Notes under the pieces: model-generated
Database searches by the model: none
What the model saw: the letters and a program-made list of their open reading frames with translations, nothing else
What the model was told of the DNA's origin: nothing
Shown here: in pieces, positions 44,266 to 55,807 of the stretch
Numbering within the stretch: the first letter of the stretch is position 1
Layout: the number at the start of each line of letters is the position of its first letter
Origin: Reclinomonas americana ATCC 50394
Lineage: Eukaryota > Jakobida > Jakobea > Jakobida
Direction of reading: 5' to 3'
Assembly: GCA_048213135.1 (NCBI GenBank)
Contig: PS015140.1
Span: forward strand, 1-64,000
DNA: 64,000 bases
Made by a program: the position numbers and the translations under genes

Positions 44266-47200
44266 TCGACAGAGACGGGGAGAGAGTGGTGACTGTGTGT
44301 GTGTGATGTTGCGCGTGGCTGGTGCGCTTGGGCTTAAGCAGTCGGCCTCGCCGCCGCCTACGTTTGGCTTGTCTGCGCTGAATCAGTCTGTTGCGTGCGT
44401 GGAGAGGAAGTGGGTGAAGAAGAGGGAGACTTGTTTCTCTTTCTCTCTCTCTCCCTCTCTCTCCCTCTCTCTCTCTCTTGTGTACATTCCTTTACCTTGT
44501 CTCTGTCATTCTCTATGTCGCTTCTTGCACTTTGTTTCTTGCTTCTCCCTCTTTGTTCTTCTTCTTCTTTTCTTCTTGCCTCCCTCTCCCTCTCTCTCTG
44601 TGCTCTTCCCTCTCGCCACCATGTATTCTGTTGCTCTTCTCTTCACTGTTTAGTGCTCACTCTTCCATCCTCCTCTCCTCTCCCTCTCTCTATCTCTTCC
44701 CCTAGGCCTCCCTGCACTCAAAACGCGTTTCTCCTTGCATTTCGCGCTCATATTCTCTCTTGCGCGCCACAGGTCAACCTGCACAAGGCAATGTGCGCGC
44801 CCGTCATTGCAGTCGAGTAACCTGCTCGCCCCTCACTGTCTCTCTGCCATTTGCTGAGTGCGTTTCTCCTATTTGTTGTTGCAGTTTCTGATTTGGATTG
44901 CGCACGGGTTGTCGTCATCGACGCCGATTGTTCCGCTGGTGTATTTGGCGTTGCATGGAGCGTATGGCGCGTGTTGGGTGCTGAAGAGCGTGTGCTTCCG
45001 CGATCGGGGCTTTGACATTGTTGCGTGGCGCTGCGGGGCGTGGGCGGAGTCTCGCCGGAGTGATGGTTGATTCTGTGCCGGTTTTCGCTCTCTGTGGATG
45101 TAATGCTACCCTGTTTCCCTCCCATATCTGTTGTTGATGGTGTCCCTCCCCTGTCTCTTCTCTATTCCTCTCTTCACTTTGTGTGGATGGTGTGCATTTA
45201 CCCTGTTTCTCTTCCGTATTTGCTCGCTAACCATACCGCTTCCCCGTCTCTTCTCCTTGTGGATATGCTTTCCTCCCATATCTGTTGTTGGTGGTACCTC
45301 TTCCCCGTCTCTTCCCCTTTCGTCTCTTCTCTTCCCCTCTCTTCTCGTGACTGCACTCTCCCTGTTCGATTTTTGCCTCTCTCTTCCCCCGTCGCATATC
45401 CTTTCATCTGTTCTCTTCTCTTCCCCTCTTCAGTGTGGTTCTACCCTGTTTCTCTTCCGTATTTGCTCGCTAACCATACCGCTTCCCCGTCTCTTCTCCT
45501 TGTGGATGTGCTTTCCTGTCCGGTTCTGTCTTATGTTGTCTCGTCCTTGTATCTTACTCCCCTCGTCTCTTCTCTTTCCCTCTCTCCGCCCTGCGTAGAT
45601 GTACTTTCCCTGATCTGTTTGTCTCTCATTCCCGTCGCTTATCGTTTCATCTCTTCTCTTTTCTTCCCCTCTTCACTTGGTGTGGGTGTGGTTCTGCCCT
45701 GCTTTTCTCCCGTGTGTCTGCTCTCTGATGGTGCCTCCCCTGGCACTTCTCTTTCGTCTCCTCGCTCTATGTGGATGTGCATTCCCTGTTGGTTCTGCTG
45801 TCTTATCCCGCCTCTTCTCCGTTCGTCTTGTCCCTTCTCTGCGTGGATGTATTTTTTCCCTTGTTTCGTATCTGCCCTCTTTTTGTTCTCTCGTCTCTCG
45901 TCTCTCGTCTCTCTCTCTCTCTCTCACTCTCTCTTCTCCTTTACCTCTTCTTTCTCTCCCCTCTCTCCGCTAAAGGGCGATTCATCTTGTCTCTGAGTGA
46001 CGGACATTTGCTTCTTCTGACCTTCCTTCTCGTGTTTGTGCGAATCCTGATCCCCGTTTTCCTTGACGCTCACCTCCTTTGCCCTTCACGATGCAGCCTC
46101 TTCCATGGTACCTGTTCGCGTTCACGCAGTTCTCCGCTGGATTGCACTGGTGAGTCCACTACTCGGCACCATGTTTCCCTTGAGTTCCAACCCCTCGGCG
46201 CTGCAGGGTCAACTCGTGGCTGATTGTGCGCTCGGACCACCGTGATACGTCGCCGTGGACGGTGTGCCTCTCGGTGGCTCTCGTGTGCATGGGCATGTTT
46301 GGTGCGTTGTGGGAAAGGAAAGGCATGGGGTTTGCGTACTGCATCTCACTCCAGATTGTCGCAATTGCAGCGCTGTACACGGCCGACTGCCAAAAGGTGC
46401 GCGTCACTGCAGCTGCATATCAATCGCCCTGCTCGCTCATCTCCTTTCTATCCCAGCACTTTGTGATGAAGTACAACTCTGGGAAGCTGATGACTGACGG
46501 CGTGTTCGGTGAGTGGGCTGAAGAGGAGAGGAGCGGTACATTGATGGTTCTGCTTGCGCTACATCCTCCACACGACACCTTGCACATGGTCTTTGTAGCT
46601 GTAACCCTCTCCTCGTTTCCACAGTTTCATTCTCCACACCTCCCTTTCTTTTCAGTTTATCTCTGCATCTTTCGTTTTCCATTCTTCTTCTTGTTATTTG
46701 TAATCCACGCCACCATACCCTTCATCGTTCGAGTGACACGTGAGAGATTTCATTCTGCGCAGTCCCTTCTACTTCACACTTGTTCTTCTTCGTTCGAGTG
46801 ACACATGACGTACAGACTCTTGGACGCATTCGTGTCACGTCATTTCGTCCGGCTGTGTTGCACCGCATATCCCAGTCCGTGCAGAATCTCCCCTCCGCTT
46901 TTCGTTCCTTCTGTTTCTGGCGTGCATCACTGTCCTACTCTGTTCAAGATGTACACACCTGGAACTGAAGTCCATTCACCTTCTGTAACTATATCATGTG
47001 CACCCTGCTATCGTTCTTCATTCCAATGGCTTGAGAGTGACTATGCACTCATTGGCAGTTTCTGCCCGTCTCATTCCTTTCGTCCCTTATGTCTTGTGCT
47101 CCTCACTGCCCTATTCACCGTTACGACGGGTACGCGGAATAGCGACTGTCACTCTTCTTTTCTTCCGCCCCTCCCCCTTCCTCATCTCCCTCATCCCTCC

Positions 47201-47434
47201 TTCTCCCCACTGGCAGCCCGCGTCCGCAACACCAACTACCTCGGCGAGATGCTGCTGTACACCGGCTTCAACATCCTCTCCACCTCGCCCCTCATCTCCT
47301 TCTCCATTCTCGCCTGCTCGTGGTTCGGCCTCTTCACCCCCAACATGCTGGTCAAGGACAAGAGCCTGTCGCGCTACCCCGGATGGGAAGAGTACCGCCG
47401 CCACTCGGCGCTAGTGATTCCCTTCTTGCTGTGA
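44193..47434 (+). CDS. Steroid 5-alpha-reductase-like membrane enzyme (DUF1295 type), 7 exons
   Basis: Exons 44193-44288, 44773-44811, 44885-45019, 46097-46149, 46207-46396, 46457-46508 and 47217-47434 give 260 residues. The N-terminus is MEAVDARDAVAEAAHAALST. The family core starts at DGERVVNLHKAMCAP (compare VNVHK in relatives) and continues through VYLALHGAYGACWVLK. Several membrane helices follow (FAFTQFSAGLHW, WTVCLSVALVCMGMFGALWE, ISLQIVAIAALYTADCQK). The C-terminal signature is RNTNYLGEMLLYTGFN with SRYPGWEEYRRHSALVIPF, the conserved NADPH-binding end of this group. The likely role is NADPH-dependent reduction of a lipid or sterol double bond in the endoplasmic reticulum; the substrate is unknown. 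The third intron starts GTTGCG and holds a 66-bp perfect direct repeat. The stop lies 72 bp from the stop of the convergent 7TM-RGS gene. Confidence 0.85.
45199..45507. repeat. 66-bp exact direct repeat in reductase intron 3
   Basis: Copies at 45199-45264 and 45442-45507 are identical. They begin TACCCTGTTTCTCTTCCGTA and end CTTCTCCTTGTGGAT, 243 bp apart. The surrounding CT-rich sequence is a more diverged version of the same repeat. Confidence 0.85.
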
Positions 47435-47506
47435 AGAATATCAATGACGATAAAGGTGCAAAACATAAACAGAGCGTGTAATCGAGGAAAGAGAGACAGA
47501 GAGAGC

Positions 47507-48030
47507 TCAGTCCCCCATTATTCTCATCGGTACCATGCGGACGCTGTTGCGACGGAACGACGCGGGGCGCGCGACGGCCGCAAAGCGCGGGAAGCAGTCT
47601 TCGCGGAGAGAGCGGAGCACTGGTACACGCGCTGGATGAGCATCATCGGTAAGGGCAAGGCAACGAGTGGTAAACAAGACTCACCATGAACCAAAACCGG
47701 CCCAAATACGCCCATGGAGCCTCCCTCCGGTTGCCACACCTTTGAATTCGTTGGCGACAAGCCGCTTGATATCGACGGCGGGGAGGCCAGGTCGGTAAAA
47801 GGCAACGGCTCGGCCTCGCAGATGCGACGCACGCGCTGCAGCAGGGTCAAATCAGCGGGCTCCTCGAAGCGTTGCGAGCACTGTGTGGTGGTTGTGATGG
47901 TGAGGGAGGGCAAGCATTAAAGGGGGGAGATGGCCGACAAACCTCGTACACCACGTCGTGCGGCAGGTTAAGTTCATGCTGACCGTACTGCATCACGAAC
48001 TCTGCGGTAGGGAATGAGCGACGAGCGAGC

Positions 48031-48068
<38 letters not shown>

Positions 48069-48133
48069 TGAGAGAGAGGAGGAGTGATGAGAGAGAGAGA
48101 GGGAGTGATGAGAGAAGAGAGAGAGGGAGTGAT

Positions 48134-48216
<83 letters not shown>

Positions 48217-48757
48217 NNNNNNNNNNNNNNNNNNNNGAGACGGCGGCAATCAATCAACTCACCTTGGTACAGATCCTTGGCGATGAGTTCGGCTTCGGAC
48301 CAGTCGTTGGGATTGGAAGGTACGCAGGACGGATCGTGGCGCTCCTTGGCCAACTGTCTTCGCCAGACCTCCACCATGGCCACGAAGAGTTCGTTCTCCA
48401 GCTGTCCGCAAAAGGGAGAAGTGGGTGAGACGCGAAAGTGAAAGGGAGGTGAAGCACAAGAGAGACATGGAAGGGAGTAAGAATCAGCACACTCTGCTCA
48501 AGTTGCAAACTCTCGCAACCACCTGTATTTCTTCTCTTCTCCTTCCTCTATCGTTGTCCTCTCCTTCTATCACTCTTTCTCTCTCTTTTGTGACACAAGA
48601 AGCCCATCAGGAGCGGCTGCAAATCCCTATCTACGCACCCATCTCCTTGTCTGATTGACTTCTGCGCTCACAAACAATCTCATACTTTCACTCTGCCTAT
48701 GATGCATTCACCACTTCCATTTGTCTTCTCTTCTCCTTCCTTTATCGGTGTCCTCTC

Positions 48758-48817
<60 letters not shown>

Positions 48818-48880
48818 NNNNNNNNNNNNNNNNNNNNTCTCTCTCTCTCTTCTTCGTCGTCTCTCTCTCTCTCTCTCTCT

Positions 48881-48921
<41 letters not shown>

Positions 48922-50387
48922 TGAGAAACAAGACATTTATCAGGAGATGCTGCACATCCCTTTCTGCGCACATACTTCATCACAACAAACTCACATATAA
49001 CTTTCACCACCTCCTCTCCATCTCTCCTTCTCTCTCGTCTTGCCAAAGATTTAAAAACCTATCGGCTGTCGTTGAATTTCTCGCACTCTCTCCGTTCCTC
49101 TCGCATTCTCTCCACTCGTGTCTCCCGGTTTCCCGTGTTCTCCTTGACTCGTTTACACATGAACGCACAGTCACTCCTATGTAGTGCCTGAGACACAAGC
49201 TTGATGGCGGGCGTTGCAACTCCATATTTCACCAGCTCTCTCTCACTCTCTCTCTCTCAAGATTCAAACAACCTATCGGCTGCCGTGACTCCCGGTTGCC
49301 CGTGTTCTCTCTTTCACTTGTTTACACACAAACGCACAACACTGCTACTTAGTGCCTGAAACACAAGCTTATGGCAGGTATTGCATCCCCAAATTTCATG
49401 CGTTCTCTCTCTCTCTCTCACTCTCAATTCCCTTCCCCTCCCTTTTCCCTTAGCCTTTCCCTCCCTCCCCCACTCACCGCCAGCTGTCGCATCAAGTGCT
49501 CGCGGAACTGACTGCGAACCTGCGTCCCACACACGACAACCAAGTGAGGACACGAAACACACTCACCCTTCGTTCACAAGCACACTCAACATCTGGGTCC
49601 GACATGGCCTCGGCAAACGACAGCGAGTCGAGCAGCGACTGCTCCTTCTCAGTGCTCTGCTCCGAACGCGCTCGGCTGGCCCAGAAATCCAACACCAGCG
49701 TCATGAAGGCACCAAAGAGTCCGGGAATGGTAATCAGCAAAGTGGCAAACGCCGGTCCGAGGGCGTCGGCGTTGCCAAAGGGCGAACTCGTGGCGGTGAT
49801 GCCGACCGCAACTGCAAGAGAGGGAGAGTGAGCCCGCAGTGCGGACTTGCGCAATGCAGTCTCCACACTCAACTCGGCGCGAAAATCACTTCCGCGATAG
49901 CGATGCACAGTAGCTCGTTGCGATGATACAGCGCGTCACGAATGCCTGTTGCGTTGTAAGACAAGGAATGTAGGATCAGGAGAGTGAGGTCCAATAATCA
50001 CGCACGACGCAGGCGGAACGCTGCAGCGGCCAGGCCGACCGCATACAGCAGATCCACAATGCTCGTAATCAGCGAGCCGTACTCCTCGATCCAGCCGCAG
50101 AAGCAGAACTGCTGGCTGGCCGGATTTGGAGGGAAGATCCACGCCCACGAGGACACACCGTATTTGATGGATACCACGGCTGCGCCAAGTGGGGACGTGA
50201 GGGCGGAAGGATAAAAGGGAAAGGGGTGTAAAAGGGAAAGGGGGTGCAACAGGGAAGGGAGGGGATACAAGGGGATGGGAATGTGGAACAATAGAGTGCA
50301 CCAAAGAAAATGAAGTGACAAGCAACAATAATGAAGAAAAGGGCAAGGTACAGAGAAGACGGTGCGGAATTAAGATCAGAGAGAGAA

Positions 50388-50418
<31 letters not shown>

Positions 50419-52490
50419 CAGAGAGAGAGAGACAGAGAGAGAGAGAGGAGGAGAGAGAGAGAACGAAGAGAGAGAGAGAGAGAGACAAACACGATACTCA
50501 TGGGAAGAAAAGTGACGAAAACAGGAGGAACAGAAGGCAAGTAACGTGGAGAGAGCGAGAAAGGGAAAGATGAAAAGAATGCAGTAGAGGAAAATTTCGA
50601 TGTTCAAGAGGGATGAAGTGACCCACACGATACGCAAGGGCAGAGCAGAGAGCGAGAACGGGAAGATTGTACGCCAAGTGAGACACATACACCGAAGTTC
50701 AAGAGACATGAAGAGACGCACAAAATGGAACAAGCGAAGAGGATAGGGCGCGAAAAGGGAAATGGCGAAGCTACCACGACAGATTAGAGATGACAACGAC
50801 GTATTCAAGGGAGACGAAATGACGCACGCAACAGGAATGGAAGGGAAAGCAGAGAGGAGAGAGCGAGAAAGGGAAAGATGGAGAGCTTGTATGCCAGATG
50901 TGATACAAACTTCGATGCAAGAGAGACGAAACATACATACACACACACTCTCACACACAAACACACACTGCACTCACTGCACTCACGAACACACACAGCA
51001 CTCACTGCACTCACGAACACACACACACACACAGAGAGAGAGAGCGAGAAAGGGAGAGCATACACAAAGCATAAGGCCACGTCATGCAAGACACCACCAA
51101 CGCACCAAACATGATCAAAAAGTAAAAGATGGCCAGAACCAGTGACCACCACAGCAGGCGCGTCTCGGAAAAGTACGCCGCTCGCCGATACATGCGCTTG
51201 TGCTTGTCACTGGACTGCAGGCGCACTTCCTCGGTTGGTTGCTGCGATACGTCCTGGTACAGCGCGAAGGAGGCCTTGAACTTGAGTTCTAATCTGTACA
51301 TGCGGAAGATCTGCCCGCGACACATCAAGAAATGAGCGCCTATTCTTTTGCTGCATTTCCCCTGTTTCTCTTCCCACCTGCAGCGTGGCAAACACAGCGA
51401 ATGCCCACGTGGCCAGGAACGGAGCGTGACACCACGCGGTATTCGCCTCGGTGACCACCACTTCCAACCATCTGGAAATGCATGCGTCAGCGTGGTGATG
51501 GAATTGTGCGAGAGATGGGTGGATTTACGCAACAATACCAGCGAGCCGATGACATAGGAGGCCGCACCCAGCAGTGGCGATCGTTTGCTCAGTCGCCTTC
51601 TGAAGACGACGAAGAACTGCGTGGAGGAGAAGGGGGTGAGATGGGAAGGGGATGAGGAGGGGAAAGGGAGGGGGAAGGAGGGAAAGAGTGGAAGAGGAGA
51701 AGAGGGAAAGAGGAGAAGAGGGAAAGAGGGAGAAGAAGAGAAAAGAGGAAGCGGAAGGCGATGAGGAAGAGGACGAGGGAAAAGAAGGACGGATGAGGAA
51801 GAGAAAGAGGGAAGAGGCAGAGGCAGAGAATGAGGAAGAGAAAGAAGAAGCGGACGAGAACGAGGAAGAGGAAGTAGCTGAGGAGGAAGAGGAAGAAGGG
51901 GAAGAGGAAGAGGAAGAGGAAGAGGAAGAGGAAGAGGAAGAGGAAGAGGAAGAGGCAGAGGAAGAGGGAAGAGGGAAGAGGGAAGAGGGAAGAGGGAAGA
52001 GGGAAGAGGGAAGAGGGAAGAGGGAAGAGGGAAGAGGAAGAGGAAGAGGAAGAGGAAAGACGGAGGGGAAAGACGGAAGGGGGAAGCGGAAGGGGGAAGC
52101 GGAAGGGGGAAGGGGGAAGANNNNNNNNNNNNNNNNNNNNCCTTCTCTCTCACACACACACGCCACTCACAATGCCAATCAACGACGCCAATGCTCCCGC
52201 AATACTCCACACCGCCTTTGCACACACGCACAACACAATCAATGGGGAAAATCGCATTAGACTGCAAACTCTCTTCTCGCACACACAGCACACACACACT
52301 CACCTGATTAAACGGAGTCGCCCACATTGGCGCAAACCCAGCCGCAATCCACGTCATGAGCGCACTGATGCACTCTGCACACAACAAAGAGAGAGAGAAA
52401 GAGAGAGAAAGAGAAAGTGAATAACTCCGCCTCCTCACTCACACAATTAACGAAGACATGCGCACCGGGAGAAGGCGGCACGTCCGCCAT
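47507..52490 (-). CDS. Seven-transmembrane receptor with C-terminal RGS domain, 14 exons
   Basis: Exons on the minus strand: 52490-52443, 52372-52304, 52215-52171, 51616-51534, 51471-51378, 51310-51106, 50179-50006, 49945-49874, 49811-49567, 49519-49478, 48401-48263, 48001-47943, 47880-47685 and 47631-47507. The sum is 531 residues. Seven or eight hydrophobic helices lie between residues 17 and 312 (CISALMTWIAAGFAPMW; AVWSIAGALASLIGIFFVVF; GAASYVIGSLVLWLEVVV; FLATWAFAVFATLQ; LLWWSLVLAIFYFLIMF; SLITSIVDLLYAVGLAAAAF; LLCIAIAEVIFAPIAVGI; PAFATLLITIPGLFGAFM). Residues 349-450 match an RGS box (FREHLMRQLALENELFVAMV; AELIAKDLYQEFV; HELNLPHDVVYE). RGS domains speed GTP hydrolysis by G-alpha subunits; fused to a 7TM module they are known in plants (AtRGS1) and protists. 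The ligand is unknown. The final part after EAEPLPFTDL can be read in two frames, so the C-terminus is uncertain. Confidence 0.8.
48023..48262 (-). repeat. GA-rich (sense CT) microsatellite in 7TM-RGS intron 11
   Basis: GAGAGA runs with GGAGTGATGAGAGA interruptions, up to a 20-N gap at 48217-48236. Confidence 0.8.
48402..49477 (-). other. 7TM-RGS intron 10: CT microsatellite and a diverged ~200-bp repeat
   Basis: A CT run flanks the gap at 48818-48837. Similar text, AAACCTATCGGCTGTCGTTG and CAACCTATCGGCTGCCGTGA, recurs at about 49056 and 49268 with CGTTTACACA-type flanks. A CTTTTATC/CATCAGGAG motif also occurs near 48608 and 48935. No exon is seen, and the CT bias here is on the antisense strand of the host gene. 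Confidence 0.55.
51620..52165 (-). repeat. GAAGAG/GGAAGA purine arrays in 7TM-RGS intron 3
   Basis: GAGGAAGAGGAA and GAGGGAAGAGGGAA arrays end at a 20-N gap (52121-52140). On the gene's sense strand this is a long polypyrimidine tract before the exon 4 acceptor. Confidence 0.8.
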
Positions 52491-52627
52491 CTCAGCAAAC
52501 ACGCGCGCGCAAAGAGAGAAACACGGCAGAGGCACACACAAGTGCGCGCGCGAGAAGCGTGTGACTGTGGACAGATGAGCGCGCGCGAGCGAACTGTCCT
52601 AGCGCTGTTGAAAACGGAGGGGAGGAG

Positions 52628-53285
52628 GCCGGATGCAACTTGCGGCAGATGCGAAACGTAGTTCACTAGCTGGTGGAGGCGATAGACGGGTCAGAACTGC
52701 TTTCCTGCTTTCCAAACGCGAATTGTTCGAATTCATTGCACGCGAAGAATTCGATTGCAGAATGGTCGGATGCAACTTTCGGGAGATGCACAACGCAGTG
52801 CACCAGCTGATGGAGGCGATGCAAGGATCGGAACAGAATTCACGATTTCTAATTCAGCTGCAAGTCGTGGAGAAATCGATTGCGATGCGCAGCGAGCGTG
52901 AAACTTAGAACGGGAAGGTCGGACGCAGCATGTTACAGCTGCATAGCGCAGTGCGCCAGCTGGTAATGGCGATGTAAGAATAGCTTTCCTGCTTCTATGT
53001 GCGGGCAAACGCGAATTATCAGCGCGAAGAGAATGCAGCCTGAGAGGGTAAGGTCGGACACACCATATCACAGATGCACTTGTGCAATTCAGAACCTGGC
53101 AGAGGCACTAGAACGCTTAAAACTGCTTTCCTGCATTCTGTGTGCGGATAAACGCGAATTGTCCTCTCTGATGGAAAGCAGACAAGGGAGGGCCGGATGC
53201 AGGATATAAGAGATGAATACTATAGTACGTGAGCTGGTAAATGAAGTATAAATGAAGTACACGAGTCAGAACTGCATAGAATGCC
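52628..53285 (+). repeat. Five degenerate ~140-bp tandem repeats between the 7TM-RGS and Tho1-like genes
   Basis: The unit start GNCGGATGCA(A/G) occurs at 52628, 52765, 52918, 53053 and 53192 (spacings 137, 153, 135, 139). Each unit carries an AGCTGGTGGAGGCGAT-like middle and, in most, CTGCTTTCCTGC followed by AAACGCGAATTGT. Copies are strongly diverged. There is no long open frame through them. Confidence 0.65.
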
Positions 53286-53530
53286 AGCCTTCTCAAGTCA
53301 AGCTAGCGCGCGAGCACATTAATATTGTCCATGCGATGAGAAACCAAACACACAATGTCGCATGCACCTTTCTGCAAACGTTTCTCGCATCACAGGAGCT
53401 TACAGACTTGCTTCCTGCTTTAGAACCACCTTTCCTCCTATCCCCTCCTGCAATCCCGCGTGCGCGGACAATGGACAAAGCATCTGTCCCTCCACCATCT
53501 GTCCCGCCATCACACACTCACACTCACACA

Positions 53531-55769
53531 ATGCCGCCAAAACGCAAGCAACGACGGGCGACTGCCTCCTCCGCCAAGGGCGACTCTGCCGGCGACGACG
53601 CCGAGATGGAGATGCACGACGCCGGCTCCGCAGCCGCCGCGCACGAGACATCACCATCTGCGCCATCGTCTGCAGCCGGCGACGACCACGACGCAGCCGC
53701 TGCACACGCAGAGGGAGCAGCAGCACCTGCAGCACCAGCAGCGCACGACGACGACGACGAGTTGCTGGAGAGTTTGTTGTCGGAGGGCGGCGGCATGGCA
53801 AATGGCGACAACAGCACAAGCAACGCAAACCCCCCCTCGGCCTCAACCAACACTGCCACCAGTGACACGCAAGCCTCTGCTGCTCCTTCCTCTGCTGCTG
53901 CTGCTGCGCCTCGCAAGCACGTGGTCGCGCCCTCGCCCATGCTGAGTGCAGCGGCCAAGGCAGCCGCGGCCTCGGCAGCCAGTCGCACAGCATCAACACC
54001 TTCCACTGTTGCAGGCAATGGTGCGCAGAGTGTGCCGCAGGTGAAGGTGACTGCGCCGACTCCGCAACCGGCGAGTCCAGAGGGAACTGGTGCTGCGGCG
54101 GCGGCGGCTGCGGCTGCGGCTGCTGCGGCTGCGTTGAGTCATGTGTTGGGAGCGGAGGATGATCCGCGTGTGCATCGTGCGAAGCGCTTTGGGATTCCGT
54201 TGGTGAGTGGGAAAAGGCGAAGGAGCGATGAGTGGGATAAGAAAAGGGGACAATAGGAGTGGGCTTGTGTGAGGCACGGCTGTTGTGTATGTGTGTGTGT
54301 GCAGCTTGCGTGTGGAGCATTGGTGAGAGAGTGCCTGGGAGCGTTGGCTGTGGAGAGGGCGATGGGGAAAGGGGACAATATGAGTGGGCTTGTGACTTTG
54401 CGGGTTGTTAGGCGCGGCTGTTGTTGTGTGTGTGCAGCTTGTGTGACGTAATGGAGTGAGAGTGCCTGTGGGAGCGTTGGCTGTGGAGAGGGCGATGGGG
54501 AAAAGGGGACAATAAGAGTGGGCTTGTGACTTTGCGGGTTGGTAGACGCGGCTGCTGTTGTGTGTGTGTGCAGCTTGTGCGTGTGTGAGGTAGTGTGGGA
54601 GAGAGTGCCTGTGGGAGCGTTGGCGGTGGAGATTGGGGAGAGGCAAAGTTGAACATGCATGTTTTTTTTGTTGTTGTTGTGCGTCCCGCTCATTGTGTGA
54701 TTCGTTTTGTGTGTGTTGTTTGTCTTTGTGTACGATATGCTGATGCATGGTTCGTTGTGCGTTGCTTTGCCTCTCGCTATCTCCTTCTGTAAGAATACTT
54801 TTGTCTTGTGCTCCACGCTGTATCTGTCATCTCCCCATCGTATTCGTGTGCTTGTCTTCTCTCCCTCTCTCTCTCTCTCTCTCTCCTTTCCTTCCCTCTG
54901 ACAGTCACTTTTCTTCACTCTTTCTCTCNNNNNNNNNNNNNNNNNNNNNNNNNNNNNNNNNNNNNNNNNNNNNNNNNNNNNNNNNNNNNNNNNNNNNNNN
55001 NNNNNNNNNNNNNNNNNNNNNNNNNNNNNNNNNNNNNNNNNNNNNNNNNNNNNNNNNNNNNNNNNNNNNNNNNNNNNNNNNNNNNNNNNNNNNNNNNNNN
55101 NNACGCTGTCTGTCTTCTTCTCATCGTCGTGTTCGTGTGATTGTCTCGTCTGTCTTGCTCTCTTGTGTGTTGGTTTCTTGTGTTTCTCTGCTTCAGCGTG
55201 GCGTCGAGCATGTTGGGGGACGTTGTTGGGGCAGTGAATTGAGAGAAGCACAACTAAGTCTGCGTGTCTGTTCTCTTCTGCACGAGTATCATGTGCACCT
55301 CTCTCTCTCTCTCTTTCCTTCACTCTGTCTGTCGCTCCTTCACTCTTTCTCTGTTTTCTCCTCATCTTATTCGTGTGCTTGTCTCGTCTCGCTTGCTCTC
55401 TCGTGTGTTGGTTTCTTGTGCTCCTCTGCTTCAGCGTGACGTCGAGCAAGTTGGGGGACGTTGTTGCGGCAATGAATAGAGAGAAGCGCAGCTAACTCTG
55501 CGTGTCTGTCCTCTTCTGTATGAGTATTATGTGCACCTCTCTCTCCTCTCTCTCTGCCGAGAACGTGTTCCGTGATCCGAGTGCGTGAAGAACAGAGAAG
55601 GGAGAAGTGCAGTGGAACGTGCATTGTAGAGGCAGAGAGCGGTGTACGCGTTTGGGACTCGAGGGTTTCGGGCGCAGAGCAGCAGCAGCTGATTTGGGTC
55701 CAATTGCAAGCTGTCTCGATCTTCCACCCTTCTCTCGCTCGAATGCGTTCATGCTCTATGCTCTCTCTT

Positions 55770-55807
<38 letters not shown>

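Noticed and set aside
53252-53530. Upstream extension of the Tho1-like protein to an earlier start
   Set aside because: The added residues come from the degenerate spacer repeats and CACACTCA text. The MPPKRKQRR start gives a plausible nuclear N-terminus.
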